Positions 1 to 7,689 of a DNA stretch of 11,283 nucleotides are shown in pieces. Source of the stretch: CAZKFG01 sp964551985 (GTDB lineage Bacteria; Bacillota; Negativicutes; Acidaminococcales; JAISLQ01). The number at the start of each line of letters is the position of its first letter. The stretch's first letter is position 1. The stretch spans positions 1 to 11,283 of the forward strand of contig CAZKFG010000061.1 of assembly GCA_964551985.1 (NCBI GenBank), in the 5' to 3' direction. Under the pieces are notes generated by a model. It saw only the letters and a program-made list of their open reading frames with translations. It had not been told where the DNA came from and searched no databases. Position numbers and translations under genes: made by a program.

Positions 1-3000
1 GGCAGAGGGGTTGTATTTGCTACCGGTACGCCTATATCAAATAGTATGTGTGAAATGTTTACAATGAAAAGGTACTTGGACTTAGATGGACTTAAAGAAA
101 AAAATCTACACTATTTTGATAGCTGGGCGGCAAATTTTGCTAATATCGGCGTTACAACAGAAAGGTCTCCTGACGGGATAGGTTATAGGCAAATAAACAA
201 GGTAACATCTTTTGTCAATGCTCCTGAGATGATAAAGATGTTTAGAAAGTTTGCCGATGTTAAGACTCAAGAAGAGCTTAATTTGGATATTCCTAAACTT
301 AAAAATGGTAAGGTAACTGTTGTTGAAGTGCAAGCGGACGAGGCTTTAAAAGGTTATATAGCTAAAGAGATAAAAGATAGATCTAAAAAAATTAAAAATG
401 GGCAAGTAAAACCAACTGAAGACAATATGCTAAAACTAACCAACGACCTTAGAAAAGCTTCTTTGGATATGAGGCTTATAGATAGTTCAATTCCTAAATC
501 TGAAGCTAATGGTAAGCTTGAGGCTGTTGTTGATAATGCTTTTCGTAAGTATCAAGAAAGTAGCAAGAGTAAAGGCGCACAATTGATTTTTTGTGATTTA
601 TCTACGCCTAAAGTTACAAGTGATAAAGTAGTTGAAGATATAGATAATGATAATGCGGTAGATACTGTTGAAGAATCTACGTCTAATGTTGTTGTTTATG
701 AAGAGATTAAAAAGATGCTTGTAAATAAGGGCGTTCCAACTCACGAGATAGCTTTTGCACACGATGCTAAAACTAAAGATAAAAAACAAGCTTTATTTGA
801 AAGTGTTAATGAAGGTGATGTAAGAATACTTATAGGCTCAACTGAAAAAATGGGCGCGGGTACTAATGCGCAGAAAAAGCTTGTAGCACTTCATCATATT
901 GATGCTCCGTGGCGACCTCGTGATATTGAGCAAAGAGAAGGACGCATTTTGCGGCAAGGCAATGAAAACAAGGAAGTTGAAATTTTTACTTATGTTAAAA
1001 AAGATAGCTTTGATGCTAATATGTGGGAAAAGCTGAAAAATAAAGCAAATATTATCTCACAAGCTATGAGTAGTAACCTTACTAATAGGGTTATTGAAGA
1101 TATGGATGCTGTTGTGCTTAGTTTTGCAGAGGTTGAGGCTTTGGCAAGTGGTAATCCTCTTATGGCAGAAAAAACAATGGTTGATGCTGAGGTTACAAAA
1201 TATAGTATGTTGTTTGCTTCTTATAACCAACAAAAAGCTATCAATGAGCGAAAAATACTTAGTTTGCCTAATGTTATTGAGCAGCAAAAAAGTCAATTAA
1301 GTTATGCTACAGAAGATATTAAAAATCGTAAAAATATTAGTGGTAGTAATTTTGTGATAGAACTGGGCGGCAAAACTTATACTGAGCGCAAAGCGGCAAG
1401 TGATGTTTTTGAAAAATTAGTTAGCAATTTTGCGGATAGGAAAAGTGCTATTGTCGGCAAAATAGGCGGATTTGATTTAAGACTGCAAAAAACAGAGGCT
1501 TTGTATAAAATTGATGGACAAGCTATAAAGCAAGGGATTAATGCTGTTGTGGTGGGAAAATCGCAGTATACAGCGCCGACATTGTCTATGCAAAGCGTTG
1601 AACATACGGTGATGAATGCGCCTGATAAGCTTGTTTTAAAGTTAAGTGAAGATATTGCTTCTAATGAGAAGGATTTAAAAGATATACAAAAAGAGCTGGA
1701 CAAGCCATTTGAATATCAAGAAAAATACGACAATCTTGTACAGCGCCAAAAAGAGATAAACAAGCAGCTTGATGTATTTGCAAAGCAATCTGAGCAACAA
1801 GATTTGCAAAATACCCAATTTAGCGCCTCTGAAAAAGAGCAAATTAATCGCTCTATTGAGGATTTGCAAAGTGAAGTAACAAAGGCTTTTCCAAAGGCGA
1901 CAAATGTTAAAGTTGAAAATAATAAGATGACTTTTACAATGCCCAATGGTGCGGATATAACCGTTTTACTAGAAGATAAAATTATTGTCGGTAAAAAAGA
2001 TTATGAGAAAATACAACGCGATCACGGTCTTAGTTTTGATGAGAATATTGTAGTTGAGGGTTATTCAAAAAAACTTGATAACGGCGCGCTTATAGCTTTA
2101 TCTAAAGAAAGTAGAGCGGGTACGGCTTATCATGAGGCTTTTCACAGTGCTTGGGACTTGGCTTTAACAAGTAGAGAAAAGTTTGCAATGCTTAAATATT
2201 ATGAAAAAAGGGCAAAGGAAAATTCTCAAAATGTTCAAGAGCTTATGGCAGATGCTTATAAGGATTGGCAAAAGGCGAGAGAAAACAATCAAGGTAGTAT
2301 TTTTGGCAAGTTGTTTGATAAAATTCATGATTTTGTAAAGAAAATGCAAGCTATTTTGACAAAAGTAGATAATGTGCATAATGTCTTTAACAAAATAGCC
2401 AAAGGCAGAGTTTGGGAAAACAGCCAAGATAAAAATAACCTTAATGATAACAATATTAACTACGCTGCCAATAAAAAAGATGATGCAAGTCTTGACAAAC
2501 AAGCCAGTGAGAATGATAATGTAGGTAAAGAGCTAAGTGGTTCTGATAAGGATCTTGTGTTTAATAATATTATGGATACTATTGTTAAAGCTGTAGAAAT
2601 TTTAAAAGCACAAAAGCTTTCTGATAAAGAGATAAACTCGCTTTTAACAGACGAAAAATCTATTTATCAGGTTAAGGCTGTAAGGCAACTTAAATCTTTA
2701 TATGAAAGGTTTAACTCGCCACAAGCAAATAAACGAGAATTGGTTTTACAATATAGCAGTAGTAAGTTTCAAAACGCAAATACAGAAGAGATAAACCAAA
2801 GATTTAAGTATTTAAAAAATAAAGCAAAGGCGGTGTTAGATTATGCCAACTTTACCTACAGACAAACCGTTACCATTGACAGACGAGGAACAATGGGAGA
2901 TGGAAGCAACGGATGCTATAATGGCTTCCGCTTTTGGTCCGAGATGGAAAGAGTATCACAATATGACACGAGAAGAACGGATGGAAGAGTCAGAGAAAGC

Positions 3001-5883
3001 AGCGGACAGGCTGGAGAAGGAAAACGAGGAACTGAGAGCCAAAGGCTGGATATAGACGATAAAAAGTACTCTGTACAACAGGGTACTTTTTTAGTTGACG
3101 ATATTAATTATTCAGCAAGACGTGCTGTAGATAATTTAAATGAAAACCTTGAAAAGCTTGCAGGCAATAAAGAAGACAGTAAAATTGAAATCAGACCTAG
3201 GGTAATGCCGAAAGAAAGTAGTTTTGGCGGGATAAACTTTATTTTACGTTCGCCGTCATATATTGACAAAAAAAAGTTTCCACAGTTTTTAGGCTTTTTC
3301 AAAATGGCTGATAAGGCTATGCAAAGACAAGAAGAACTTCGCAGTGGTTTTAGACGTACAATGAAAAAGGTTTATGACCAGCTTAAACAAGAACAGGACC
3401 ATAAAGCTTGGGGTGAACTTTTATTGCATGGTGATTATGTAGGTAAAGAATACACTGTGCAAGAGCTTAAACAACAAGGATATGCCGACAACATTATTAG
3501 AGCATATGTGCAGACAAGATTAGCGATTAAAAAGGCATATAATCTTTTAAACGATGCCAGAAAAAAAGTTGTTCAACATCAAAAAAATCTTACAAAATCT
3601 GAACTTGAAGAACTGAAAGAAAATATTTTTGCCGAAATTGTCAAGGTGGAGCCAAAAAGTAATAACAACTATATAGTTGTCTGGAAACAGCAAAAGACTT
3701 GGCTAAACAGTTATGTTGTGTCAAAAGAAGTATTAGACGATATGAAAAACGGTACTAATAAACATCTTGGTAAAAATGATACTAAAATACAAATTTTGTC
3801 TGTTAAGGCTGACGGTAAGGGCGAATACATTGTAGAAACCAGAGAAGGAATTGGCGAACTTAGCAATAGAGAAGGCTACATACCGCATTTTTTCCACGAG
3901 TTTTTTATCATGAAAAAGGTGGATAGCGGAAATATAGACGAAAATGGCAAGGTTATTTATGACTATAGTGTTGTTGGCAGTGGTAGGACGATAAATGATG
4001 CTAAGAAAAAAGCAGATGAGTATTTACAAAAACATCCCGATGTTAGCATTGTAATTCAACCGAAAGCTTTTAGTTTTGACAAAGACGAACAGTCAAGAGC
4101 TGCTGTGATTGGTGATAGTGAATATGAAAAAGTCATTCAAAACATATCCGAACAAATGGAAATAACGCCAGAGCAGGCAAAAGAGTTTATGAGTGGCAAC
4201 ATAAAAATGAAGCCTAGACACCGCTTTTTTGGTAATTTTATAAAAAGAAAAGGTGTTGAAGGCTTTGATACTGATATGAATTGGGTGTTAAATCACTATT
4301 TTAATGCAGCATCAAGATTTGTAGCGTTAGAAGACTTTAAACCTACTGCTATTGGACTATTTGAGCGGTATTTTGGCAGATTTGACAATGATTATACTAA
4401 CAAGCCACTAGCTAGATATGTTAAGCAATTTATCAATGATATTAATGGCAATCCTCCTGATGTTGAAGTGTTTATTAATAATTTTCTCAATAATCTTCAA
4501 TGGTGGCAAAAACATGTAACTTCCAATTTTGGCGATAGAGCAGCTTTGCAACTGGCAAGTTCTATAACTGGAAAAATATCTATTTTGAAACTTGGGTTTT
4601 TTAATATATCATCAGCGATGCTCAATTTGACACAACTGATGAACACTGTTGGACTACTTGGCGATTTTTCGGCGGTAGCCGGTGGTATGAAAAATGCTTT
4701 AAAACCACAAATGTCTGACAAGAAGATATTTAAAGAAACTGGTATATACAATGACATTACGCTAGACACAACAAGTGGCTATAGTAAATTTACACCAAAA
4801 AATGCTTTGGGTAAGACGATGTATTTGTTTAAAACTATGGATATGTATGCAAGACAGGCGACTGTACTGGCGGCTTATCACAAAGGCAAAAAGGATGGGA
4901 TGAATCATAGCGAAGCAATTAACTATGCAAGAGAAGTTAATCGTACAGCTAACTTTGATTATTCTGTTGCTGATGCGCCAAACGTTTTTAGACGGGGCAG
5001 TATTTTTAGTCAGATAATGCTGCAGTTTAAAAAATATCCGATAAAAGAACTAGAGCTTATGCACGAGATTTTGACAAAAGGCAATCTATCGCAAAATGCT
5101 AAGTTTTGGGGTACGTATTTTCTTCTTTGCGGACTTTTGCAAGTGCCGGCGATAGATTGGTTTGACGATATTTTTGATAATTTATTTGGAAAATCGCCAA
5201 AGCTTGCAATTAAAGAGCTTATTATAAAAGCTGCAGGAGATAGCCCGACAGGTAGCGAGCTTGCCAAAGTTGCTATGTATGGTCTTGGGGCGGTATCGCC
5301 ATTAAATGTTGATGTTTCCTCTCGCGCCGGTGTTGGTGATATTTCGTTTACTGCCAAAGGTGGCTTGGATAATCTTCTAGGTGGAGCAAGTTATAATACC
5401 GCTCTTAAAAGTACGCAAGCACTTGTTAAGCTTATTCAAGGTAGCGGGACAGGGTTAGACTTAGCAAAAGCTTTATCACCTGCTGTTGCTAACTATATGC
5501 AGGCGATTGATGGTGCGACAAAAACGACAAGGGGCAGAACTAACAGCAAGCTAGATACAATGTATGATTCTATTTTAAAAGCCTCTGGTTTTAGAAATGT
5601 AGATGAAAGTATAGATTATGATGTTAAAGCAATTAGCAACAGGAAAGCTAAACAAAACTCTGATGATAAAAAAGCCATAATTGACAAGGTCATACAAAAA
5701 CAAGAAAAAGGCGAAAAGCTGTCTTTGGATGATGTAAAAGAGTTGCGTAGGCTTAGAGTAACGCCAAAAATGCTCGCCAATGAACGTAATAACAAAAAAA
5801 TGGATGCACAGCAAAGACTTATTAAAAATATGAGTAAACAAAGCCGGCGTGATAATAGCGAGTTGTTAAAATTTTTAGAATAA
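1..5883 (+). CDS. Giant polyvalent phage protein: helicase / zincin-like / LPD38-like C-terminus (5' partial)
   Basis: The reading frame is open from base 1, so the N-terminus lies outside the window; 1960 residues are visible, numbered here from base 1. Residues 1-400 are the second half of an SF2/SNF2-like helicase: FATGTPISNS at 6-15 (motif III region), QLIFCDLSTPK at 194-204, GSTEKMGAGTN at 279-289 (motif V) and QREGRILRQGN at 311-321 (motif VI, with the expected arginines). This resembles the helicase part of phage and conjugative-element 'N12-class methylase' proteins, so a methylase domain may lie upstream. Residues 420-640 are charged and coiled-coil-like. A zincin-like metallopeptidase signature, HEAFH, is at 711-715, with a possible third ligand E747 in QELMAD. 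Residues about 1500-1830 resemble LPD38 (ANFD, then QFKKYPI, then a hydrophobic stretch near 1705-1720). Such proteins are thought to be packaged and injected with phage DNA. Residues 948-1019 are Arg/Gly-rich and out of character because of a nested gene. A terminator follows the stop. Confidence 0.85.
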   Translation, partial: GRGVVFATGTPISNSMCEMFTMKRYLDLDGLKEKNLHYFDSWAANFANIGVTTERSPDGIGYRQINKVTSFVNAPEMIKMFRKFADVKTQEELNLDIPKLKNGKVTVVEVQADEALKGYIAKEIKDRSKKIKNGQVKPTEDNMLKLTNDLRKASLDMRLIDSSIPKSEANGKLEAVVDNAFRKYQESSKSKGAQLIFCDLSTPKVTSDKVVEDIDNDNAVDTVEESTSNVVVYEEIKKMLVNKGVPTHEIAFAHDAKTKDKKQALFESVNEGDVRILIGSTEKMGAGTNAQKKLVALHHIDAPWRPRDIEQREGRILRQGNENKEVEIFTYVKKDSFDANMWEKLKNKANIISQAMSSNLTNRVIEDMDAVVLSFAEVEALASGNPLMAEKTMVDAEVTKYSMLFASYNQQKAINERKILSLPNVIEQQKSQLSYATEDIKNRKNISGSNFVIELGGKTYTERKAASDVFEKLVSNFADRKSAIVGKIGGFDLRLQKTEALYKIDGQAIKQGINAVVVGKSQYTAPTLSMQSVEHTVMNAPDKLVLKLSEDIASNEKDLKDIQKELDKPFEYQEKYDNLVQRQKEINKQLDVFAKQSEQQDLQNTQFSASEKEQINRSIEDLQSEVTKAFPKATNVKVENNKMTFTMPNGADITVLLEDKIIVGKKDYEKIQRDHGLSFDENIVVEGYSKKLDNGALIALSKESRAGTAYHEAFHSAWDLALTSREKFAMLKYYEKRAKENSQNVQELMADAYKDWQKARENNQGSIFGKLFDKIHDFVKKMQAILTKVDNVHNVFNKIAKGRVWENSQDKNNLNDNNINYAANKKDDASLDKQASENDNVGKELSGSDKDLVFNNIMDTIVKAVEILKAQKLSDKEINSLLTDEKSIYQVKAVRQLKSLYERFNSPQANKRELVLQYSSSKFQNANTEEINQRFKYLKNKAKAVLDYANFTYRQTVTIDRRGTMGDGSNGCYNGFRFWSEMERVSQYDTRRTDGRVRESSGQAGEGKRGTESQRLDIDDKKYSVQQGTFLVDDINYSARRAVDNLNENLEKLAGNKEDSKIEIRPRVMPKESSFGGINFILRSPSYIDKKKFPQFLGFFKMADKAMQRQEELRSGFRRTMKKVYDQLKQEQDHKAWGELLLHGDYVGKEYTVQELKQQGYADNIIRAYVQTRLAIKKAYNLLNDARKKVVQHQKNLTKSELEELKENIFAEIVKVEPKSNNNYIVVWKQQKTWLNSYVVSKEVLDDMKNGTNKHLGKNDTKIQILSVKADGKGEYIVETREGIGELSNREGYIPHFFHEFFIMKKVDSGNIDENGKVIYDYSVVGSGRTINDAKKKADEYLQKHPDVSIVIQPKAFSFDKDEQSRAAVIGDSEYEKVIQNISEQMEITPEQAKEFMSGNIKMKPRHRFFGNFIKRKGVEGFDTDMNWVLNHYFNAASRFVALEDFKPTAIGLFERYFGRFDNDYTNKPLARYVKQFINDINGNPPDVEVFINNFLNNLQWWQKHVTSNFGDRAALQLASSITGKISILKLGFFNISSAMLNLTQLMNTVGLLGDFSAVAGGMKNALKPQMSDKKIFKETGIYNDITLDTTSGYSKFTPKNALGKTMYLFKTMDMYARQATVLAAYHKGKKDGMNHSEAINYAREVNRTANFDYSVADAPNVFRRGSIFSQIMLQFKKYPIKELELMHEILTKGNLSQNAKFWGTYFLLCGLLQVPAIDWFDDIFDNLFGKSPKLAIKELIIKAAGDSPTGSELAKVAMYGLGAVSPLNVDVSSRAGVGDISFTAKGGLDNLLGGASYNTALKSTQALVKLIQGSGTGLDLAKALSPAVANYMQAIDGATKTTRGRTNSKLDTMYDSILKASGFRNVDESIDYDVKAISNRKAKQNSDDKKAIIDKVIQKQEKGEKLSLDDVKELRRLRVTPKMLANERNNKKMDAQQRLIKNMSKQSRRDNSELLKFLE
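2843..3055 (+). CDS. Putative nested small gene (70 aa, acidic/charged) inside the giant gene, different frame
   Basis: An ATG at 2843 is preceded by AAGGCGGTG, one base from the AAGGAGGTG consensus, with 7 nt spacing. It opens a 70-codon frame, +1 relative to the giant gene. The product begins MPTLPTDKPLPLTDEEQW, is rich in Glu, Met, Lys and Trp, has a charged probably helical C-terminal half (EERMEESEKAADRLEKENEE) and no signal or membrane segment. It reads like an ordinary soluble phage protein. The giant protein's own frame across these bases has about a dozen Arg, many Gly and almost no Lys, unlike the Lys/Asn-rich sequence on both sides. This suggests that selection acts, or acted, on the nested frame. 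I do not recognise the family. The alternative is that this is only a shadow frame in an unusual linker. Confidence 0.5.
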   Translation: MPTLPTDKPLPLTDEEQWEMEATDAIMASAFGPRWKEYHNMTREERMEESEKAADRLEKENEELRAKGWI

Positions 5884-5890
5884 AAGATAT

Positions 5891-5922
5891 AAAAGGACGA
5901 CATATTTTGTCGTCCTTTTAGT
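5891..5922 (+). terminator. Rho-independent terminator of the giant gene
   Basis: A 12-bp perfect stem (AAAAGGACGACA at 5891-5902 with its complement at 5908-5919) has a 5-nt loop and a right arm ending in TTTT, followed by AGTTTT. It starts 8 nt after the stop codon of the giant gene. The A-rich left flank means it could also work on the opposite strand. Confidence 0.85.
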
Positions 5923-5941
5923 TTTGAAGATTGGAGAAAAA

Positions 5942-5969
5942 AAAATAAACGTCAGCTTATACTGACGTC
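5942..5969 (-). terminator. Terminator of the yefM-yoeB operon (minus strand)
   Basis: A hairpin (ACGTCAG at 5949-5955, loop CTTATA, CTGACGT at 5962-5968) is followed, on the minus strand, by TTATTTTTTT. It lies 14 nt beyond the toxin stop codon. With the terminator at 5891-5922 it insulates two convergent transcription units. Confidence 0.75.
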
Positions 5970-5982
5970 TTTAACAATAATT

Positions 5983-6306
5983 TTAAAATTCATAATGCGA
6001 CCACATACTTACAATCATTATGGTTTTTTGTTCTTCAAAAACTCTATAGACTAGTCGATGTTGACGGTTAATTCGCCTCGAGAACAGCCCTTTCATATCG
6101 CCAACAAGTGCCTCATATGGTGGTCGCTTCTTGTCGTCCTGACACCGCGACACTAGTACTTCCGTGTACGACGGTGGGTTTTGCAAGGGACTAATTTTGA
6201 GTAGCTGCAAAAGCTTATCAACGTTATTTTTAAGTGCAGGAACTTGCTTGATTTTATCTTTATCTTTAAGTGCCTGCTTCAAAATGACAATCTTATATTC
6301 TACCAT
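5983..6306 (-). CDS. yoeB: YoeB/Txe-family mRNA interferase toxin (RelE superfamily) with an in-frame insertion
   Basis: This 107-residue protein carries the YoeB/Txe core: YEALVGDMKG, LFSRRIN, QHRLVYRV and a C-terminal WSHYEF. By family analogy the catalytic residues are E65, R84, H104 and Y105, for ribosome-dependent mRNA cleavage in the cytoplasm. The start chosen is the ATG at 6306, 5 nt after GAGGAG and overlapping the TAG of the antitoxin gene (ATGGTAG), which is typical translational coupling. A TTG at 6321 is in frame but has no reason to be used. Family members are usually about 84-90 residues. The excess comes from 18 codons (residues about 46-63) placed just before the catalytic Glu. 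Removing them restores the family-like string QNPPYEALVGD. The toxin may therefore be attenuated, or the loop may be tolerated. Confidence 0.9.
   Translation of the reverse strand: MVEYKIVILKQALKDKDKIKQVPALKNNVDKLLQLLKISPLQNPPSYTEVLVSRCQDDKKRPPYEALVGDMKGLFSRRINRQHRLVYRVFEEQKTIMIVSMWSHYEF
6119..6177. repeat. In-frame 54-nt insertion in yoeB bounded by GGTGG direct repeats
   Basis: GGTGG occurs at 6119-6123 and again at 6173-6177, exactly 54 nt apart (18 codons). The 49 nt between them are about 55% GC by hand count, clearly richer than the gene around them. Near its ends the segment carries GTCGT (6133-6137) and ACGAC (6168-6172), a 5-bp inverted repeat, so it could fold. Deleting one repeat plus the segment rebuilds a normal YoeB sequence. 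It looks like a small inserted element with a target duplication, or a slippage-generated insertion. Confidence 0.6.
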
Positions 6307-6539
6307 TGAAACTCCTCGCAATCAGATACATCAGCTTGCAATCCTTCGGTTAAACGTTCTTTCATTCCAGCAATAGAACATAAATACAGCGTCTCAATAA
6401 GCCCATTGTATTCTGCTTCGCTTAAAATAATGGCATTGCCTTTTTTGGTATTGACATTGATGATGTCGTTAAATTCTATTGCGGAATTTATGTATTCAAA
6501 TAGATTTTTACGCAGATTAGTCGCGTTTGTATTAGTCAT
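6300..6539 (-). CDS. yefM: YefM/Phd-family antitoxin
   Basis: This 79-residue protein starts MTNTNATNLRKNLFEYIN and continues with the Phd/YefM pattern (NVNTKKGNAIILSEAEYNGLIETLYL, residues about 29-55). That is the N-terminal DNA-binding dimer fold, followed by a C-terminal acidic tail (VSDCEEFQW) that should wrap the toxin. The start is an ATG at 6539 with GAGGTG 7-8 nt upstream. The stop overlaps the toxin start. The operon promoter carries a perfect palindrome over its -10 box, consistent with autorepression by the antitoxin or the toxin-antitoxin complex. It probably stabilises the prophage or acts against other phages; the function in this phage is inferred. Confidence 0.9.
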   Translation of the reverse strand: MTNTNATNLRKNLFEYINSAIEFNDIINVNTKKGNAIILSEAEYNGLIETLYLCSIAGMKERLTEGLQADVSDCEEFQW

Positions 6540-6554
6540 AATAACACCTCACTT

Positions 6555-6590
6555 TACGTACATTATAATGTACGTATTTTAATTTGTCAA
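6555..6590 (-). promoter_or_regulatory. yefM-yoeB promoter with 22-bp operator palindrome
   Basis: On the minus strand, TTGACA (6590-6585), a 17-nt spacer and TATAAT (6567-6562) form a perfect-consensus promoter. Bases 6555-6576 are a perfect 22-bp palindrome whose half-site is TACGTACATTA. It covers the -10 box completely. The TGTAC core resembles the sites known for YefM proteins. Antitoxin binding here would block RNA polymerase directly. Confidence 0.85.
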
Positions 6591-6615
6591 TAAAATTATA
6601 AAGGAGATAAATAGC

Positions 6616-7284
6616 ATGATTTTAGGAAACATATCGGGAAAATATGAAAGCAATAACAAGGCAGAGGAAATCTCTAGCGGTTATGGCGATTTGGGCGGCG
6701 TGTCTTACGGCTCGCATCAGTTTATAGCCTTTGTTGCTAACGCCTTTGCCGTTTGGCTACACAAAGTAGGCTATAACAGCAGACTATGGGTATACGGCGC
6801 GACAACTGACGAATTTAACAGGGTGTGGTTAGAGCTGTGTGATAAAGACTATCAAGGATTTTTAAACAAACAGCACGAGTATACAAAAATAATGTACTAT
6901 GACAGAGCAGTAGAGCTGTTGGCACAAAAACACTTTAACGCTGACAAACACTCTTTTGCAATGCAAGAGTGCATATTCTCAAGAGCTGTGCATTATGGAC
7001 CAGGCAATGTAGTCGAACTGTTTGAGGAAGGATTAAAGTGCCTAAGTCCAGCATATCTTAACTTGTCTTATGTCGCTGACAAAAGCTTTGACGAGCGTAT
7101 GATTGAGGCTATTTATAACTTTTTAATTGAAGAATGTTACAACGCTTACCAACTAGACAGCGGACTTTGGCACAGCCCTAAAGATTGGGCTAATGGTAGT
7201 TATGACGTTGTTAAAATAGGGCTTAGAAATCGGTTTGAAAATGAAAAGAATGATTTGTTAGAGTTGTTGAAGGAGGTGGGGTAG
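6616..7284 (+). CDS. Putative phage endolysin (muramidase-like, VgrG3/SYGxxQ type)
   Basis: This 222-residue protein begins MILGNISGKYESNNKAEE and contains SSGYGDLGGVSYGSHQF at about residues 20-36. The combination KYES ... GDxGGxSYGxxQ is the pattern I associate with lysozyme-like peptidoglycan hydrolases in phages and in the VgrG3 effector domain. E11 and D25 are the likely acidic catalytic pair, by analogy. A later conserved-looking stretch, FSRAVHYGPGNVVELFEEG, is at about residues 121-139. There is no signal peptide or membrane segment, so export would need a holin. A strong ribosome site (AAGGAG at 6601-6606) precedes the ATG. The next gene begins directly after the stop, and the spanin-like pair lies downstream, which fits a lysis cassette. 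The exact hydrolase class is uncertain. Confidence 0.7.
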   Translation: MILGNISGKYESNNKAEEISSGYGDLGGVSYGSHQFIAFVANAFAVWLHKVGYNSRLWVYGATTDEFNRVWLELCDKDYQGFLNKQHEYTKIMYYDRAVELLAQKHFNADKHSFAMQECIFSRAVHYGPGNVVELFEEGLKCLSPAYLNLSYVADKSFDERMIEAIYNFLIEECYNAYQLDSGLWHSPKDWANGSYDVVKIGLRNRFENEKNDLLELLKEVG

Positions 7285-7455
7285 ATGATAAATAAAATAA
7301 TTGAGCTGCTAACAAAAACAAGCTCAAAATTAAAAGAGTTTGATAACAAGTATCAAACTCAGGTGCAAAAATATGCCAACGCCCAGTGCCGAAAAGTCGC
7401 TGTTTTGTGTGGTAGTGTGGGAATAATTTTAGGTTTTTTAATAGGTAAAAATTAA
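7285..7455 (+). CDS. Small tail-anchored membrane protein, holin candidate
   Basis: The ATG at 7285 immediately follows the endolysin stop (TAGATG) and has a near-perfect ribosome site, AAGGAGGT at 7270-7277, with 7 nt spacing. The 56-residue product has a polar, Lys/Gln-rich N-terminal two-thirds (MINKIIELLTKTSSKLKEFD onward). One hydrophobic segment at the C-terminus, VAVLCGSVGIILGFLIG (about residues 38-54), ends in KN. One membrane span and coupling to the endolysin make it a candidate holin or lysis accessory protein, but single-span tail-anchored holins are not the commonest type. I do not recognise the family. Confidence 0.7.
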   Translation: MINKIIELLTKTSSKLKEFDNKYQTQVQKYANAQCRKVAVLCGSVGIILGFLIGKN

Positions 7456-7507
7456 CTTGTACGTTTTTATCGTATAACTGTAAACGATAGGTAGAGTAAA
7501 CAATAAT

Positions 7508-7536
7508 TTGACAATCAAACAGTAAAAAGGTATAAT
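7508..7536 (+). promoter_or_regulatory. Consensus promoter of the antisense RNA
   Basis: TTGACA (7508-7513), a spacer of exactly 17 nt, and TATAAT (7531-7536) match both consensus boxes perfectly. Transcription should start near 7543. There is no open reading frame of note downstream before the terminator at 7592-7636, so the product is a small RNA. Confidence 0.9.
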
Positions 7537-7542
7537 AACAAT

Positions 7543-7637
7543 AGAAAAAGGTGCTACCGTAGAACGGTTAGCCCAAAAGAAGAAGTTTATTGAAATAAAC
7601 CGCAACTTGTCAGGGTCGGCGGTTTATTTCTTTTTTG
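7543..7637 (+). ncRNA. Antisense antitoxin RNA of a type I toxin-antitoxin locus
   Basis: A transcript of about 95 nt runs from the consensus promoter to a terminator with a 12-bp stem. The 5' part forms a hairpin (GCTACCGT with ACGGTTAGC, one bulged T, loop AGA). The 3' part is complementary to the last codons, stop and terminator stem of the minus-strand peptide gene. This matches the arrangement of par/fst and txpA/ratA-like loci, where a stable antisense RNA pairs with the 3' end of the toxin mRNA. The transcript start is inferred from promoter position. Confidence 0.75.
7592..7636 (+). terminator. Shared terminator of the antisense RNA and toxin mRNA
   Basis: GAAATAAACCGC (7592-7603) and GCGGTTTATTTC (7619-7630) form a perfect 12-bp stem with a 15-nt loop, followed by TTTTTT on the plus strand. 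The minus strand has the same stem with a weaker T-rich tail (AATAAACTTCTTCTTTT), so both convergent RNAs probably end here and share complementary 3' ends. Confidence 0.85.
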
Positions 7638-7689
7638 CGATGGACAGTATCAAAAATACAAAGATTAGTATTGTTATTACTTGGTCCAT
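7624..7689 (-). CDS. Type I toxin: 21-residue hydrophobic membrane peptide
   Basis: The frame encodes MDQVITILIFVFLILSIAKKK: one membrane span with a short acidic/polar N-terminus and a Lys-rich tail. This is the usual look of the small holin-like/Fst-like toxins of Firmicutes. The ATG at 7689 is preferred because AGGGGG (7702-7697) lies 7 nt upstream. An in-frame ATG at 7695 would be only 1 nt from it. The ribosome site is part of a small hairpin (CCCT-CGAA-AGGG, 7710-7699), which would restrict translation. The stop codon sits inside the shared terminator stem, the region covered by the antisense RNA. The product probably damages or depolarises the membrane; that role is from family knowledge. 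Confidence 0.8.
   Translation of the reverse strand: MDQVITILIFVFLILSIAKKK

Noticed and set aside
1094..1300. Plus-strand 68-codon frame inside the giant gene
   Set aside because: The product is a Leu/Val/Lys-rich shadow with no ribosome site, and the host frame shows normal composition here, unlike at 2843-3055.
2164..2502. Minus-strand 112-codon hydrophobic frame opposite the giant gene
   Set aside because: It is Ile/Phe-rich as expected for the antisense of a Lys/Asn-rich gene; the same applies to the minus frames at 1377-1703, 4497-4769, 5010-5357 and 5575-5903.
6164..6376. Plus-strand 70-codon frame across the yefM-yoeB junction
   Set aside because: It is antisense to two well-supported TA genes, has no ribosome site and a low-complexity Ser/Leu product.
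7468..7489. TATCGT/ACGATA inverted repeat after the holin candidate
   Set aside because: The stem is only 6 bp with no T-run, so it is not a convincing terminator; no other role is visible.
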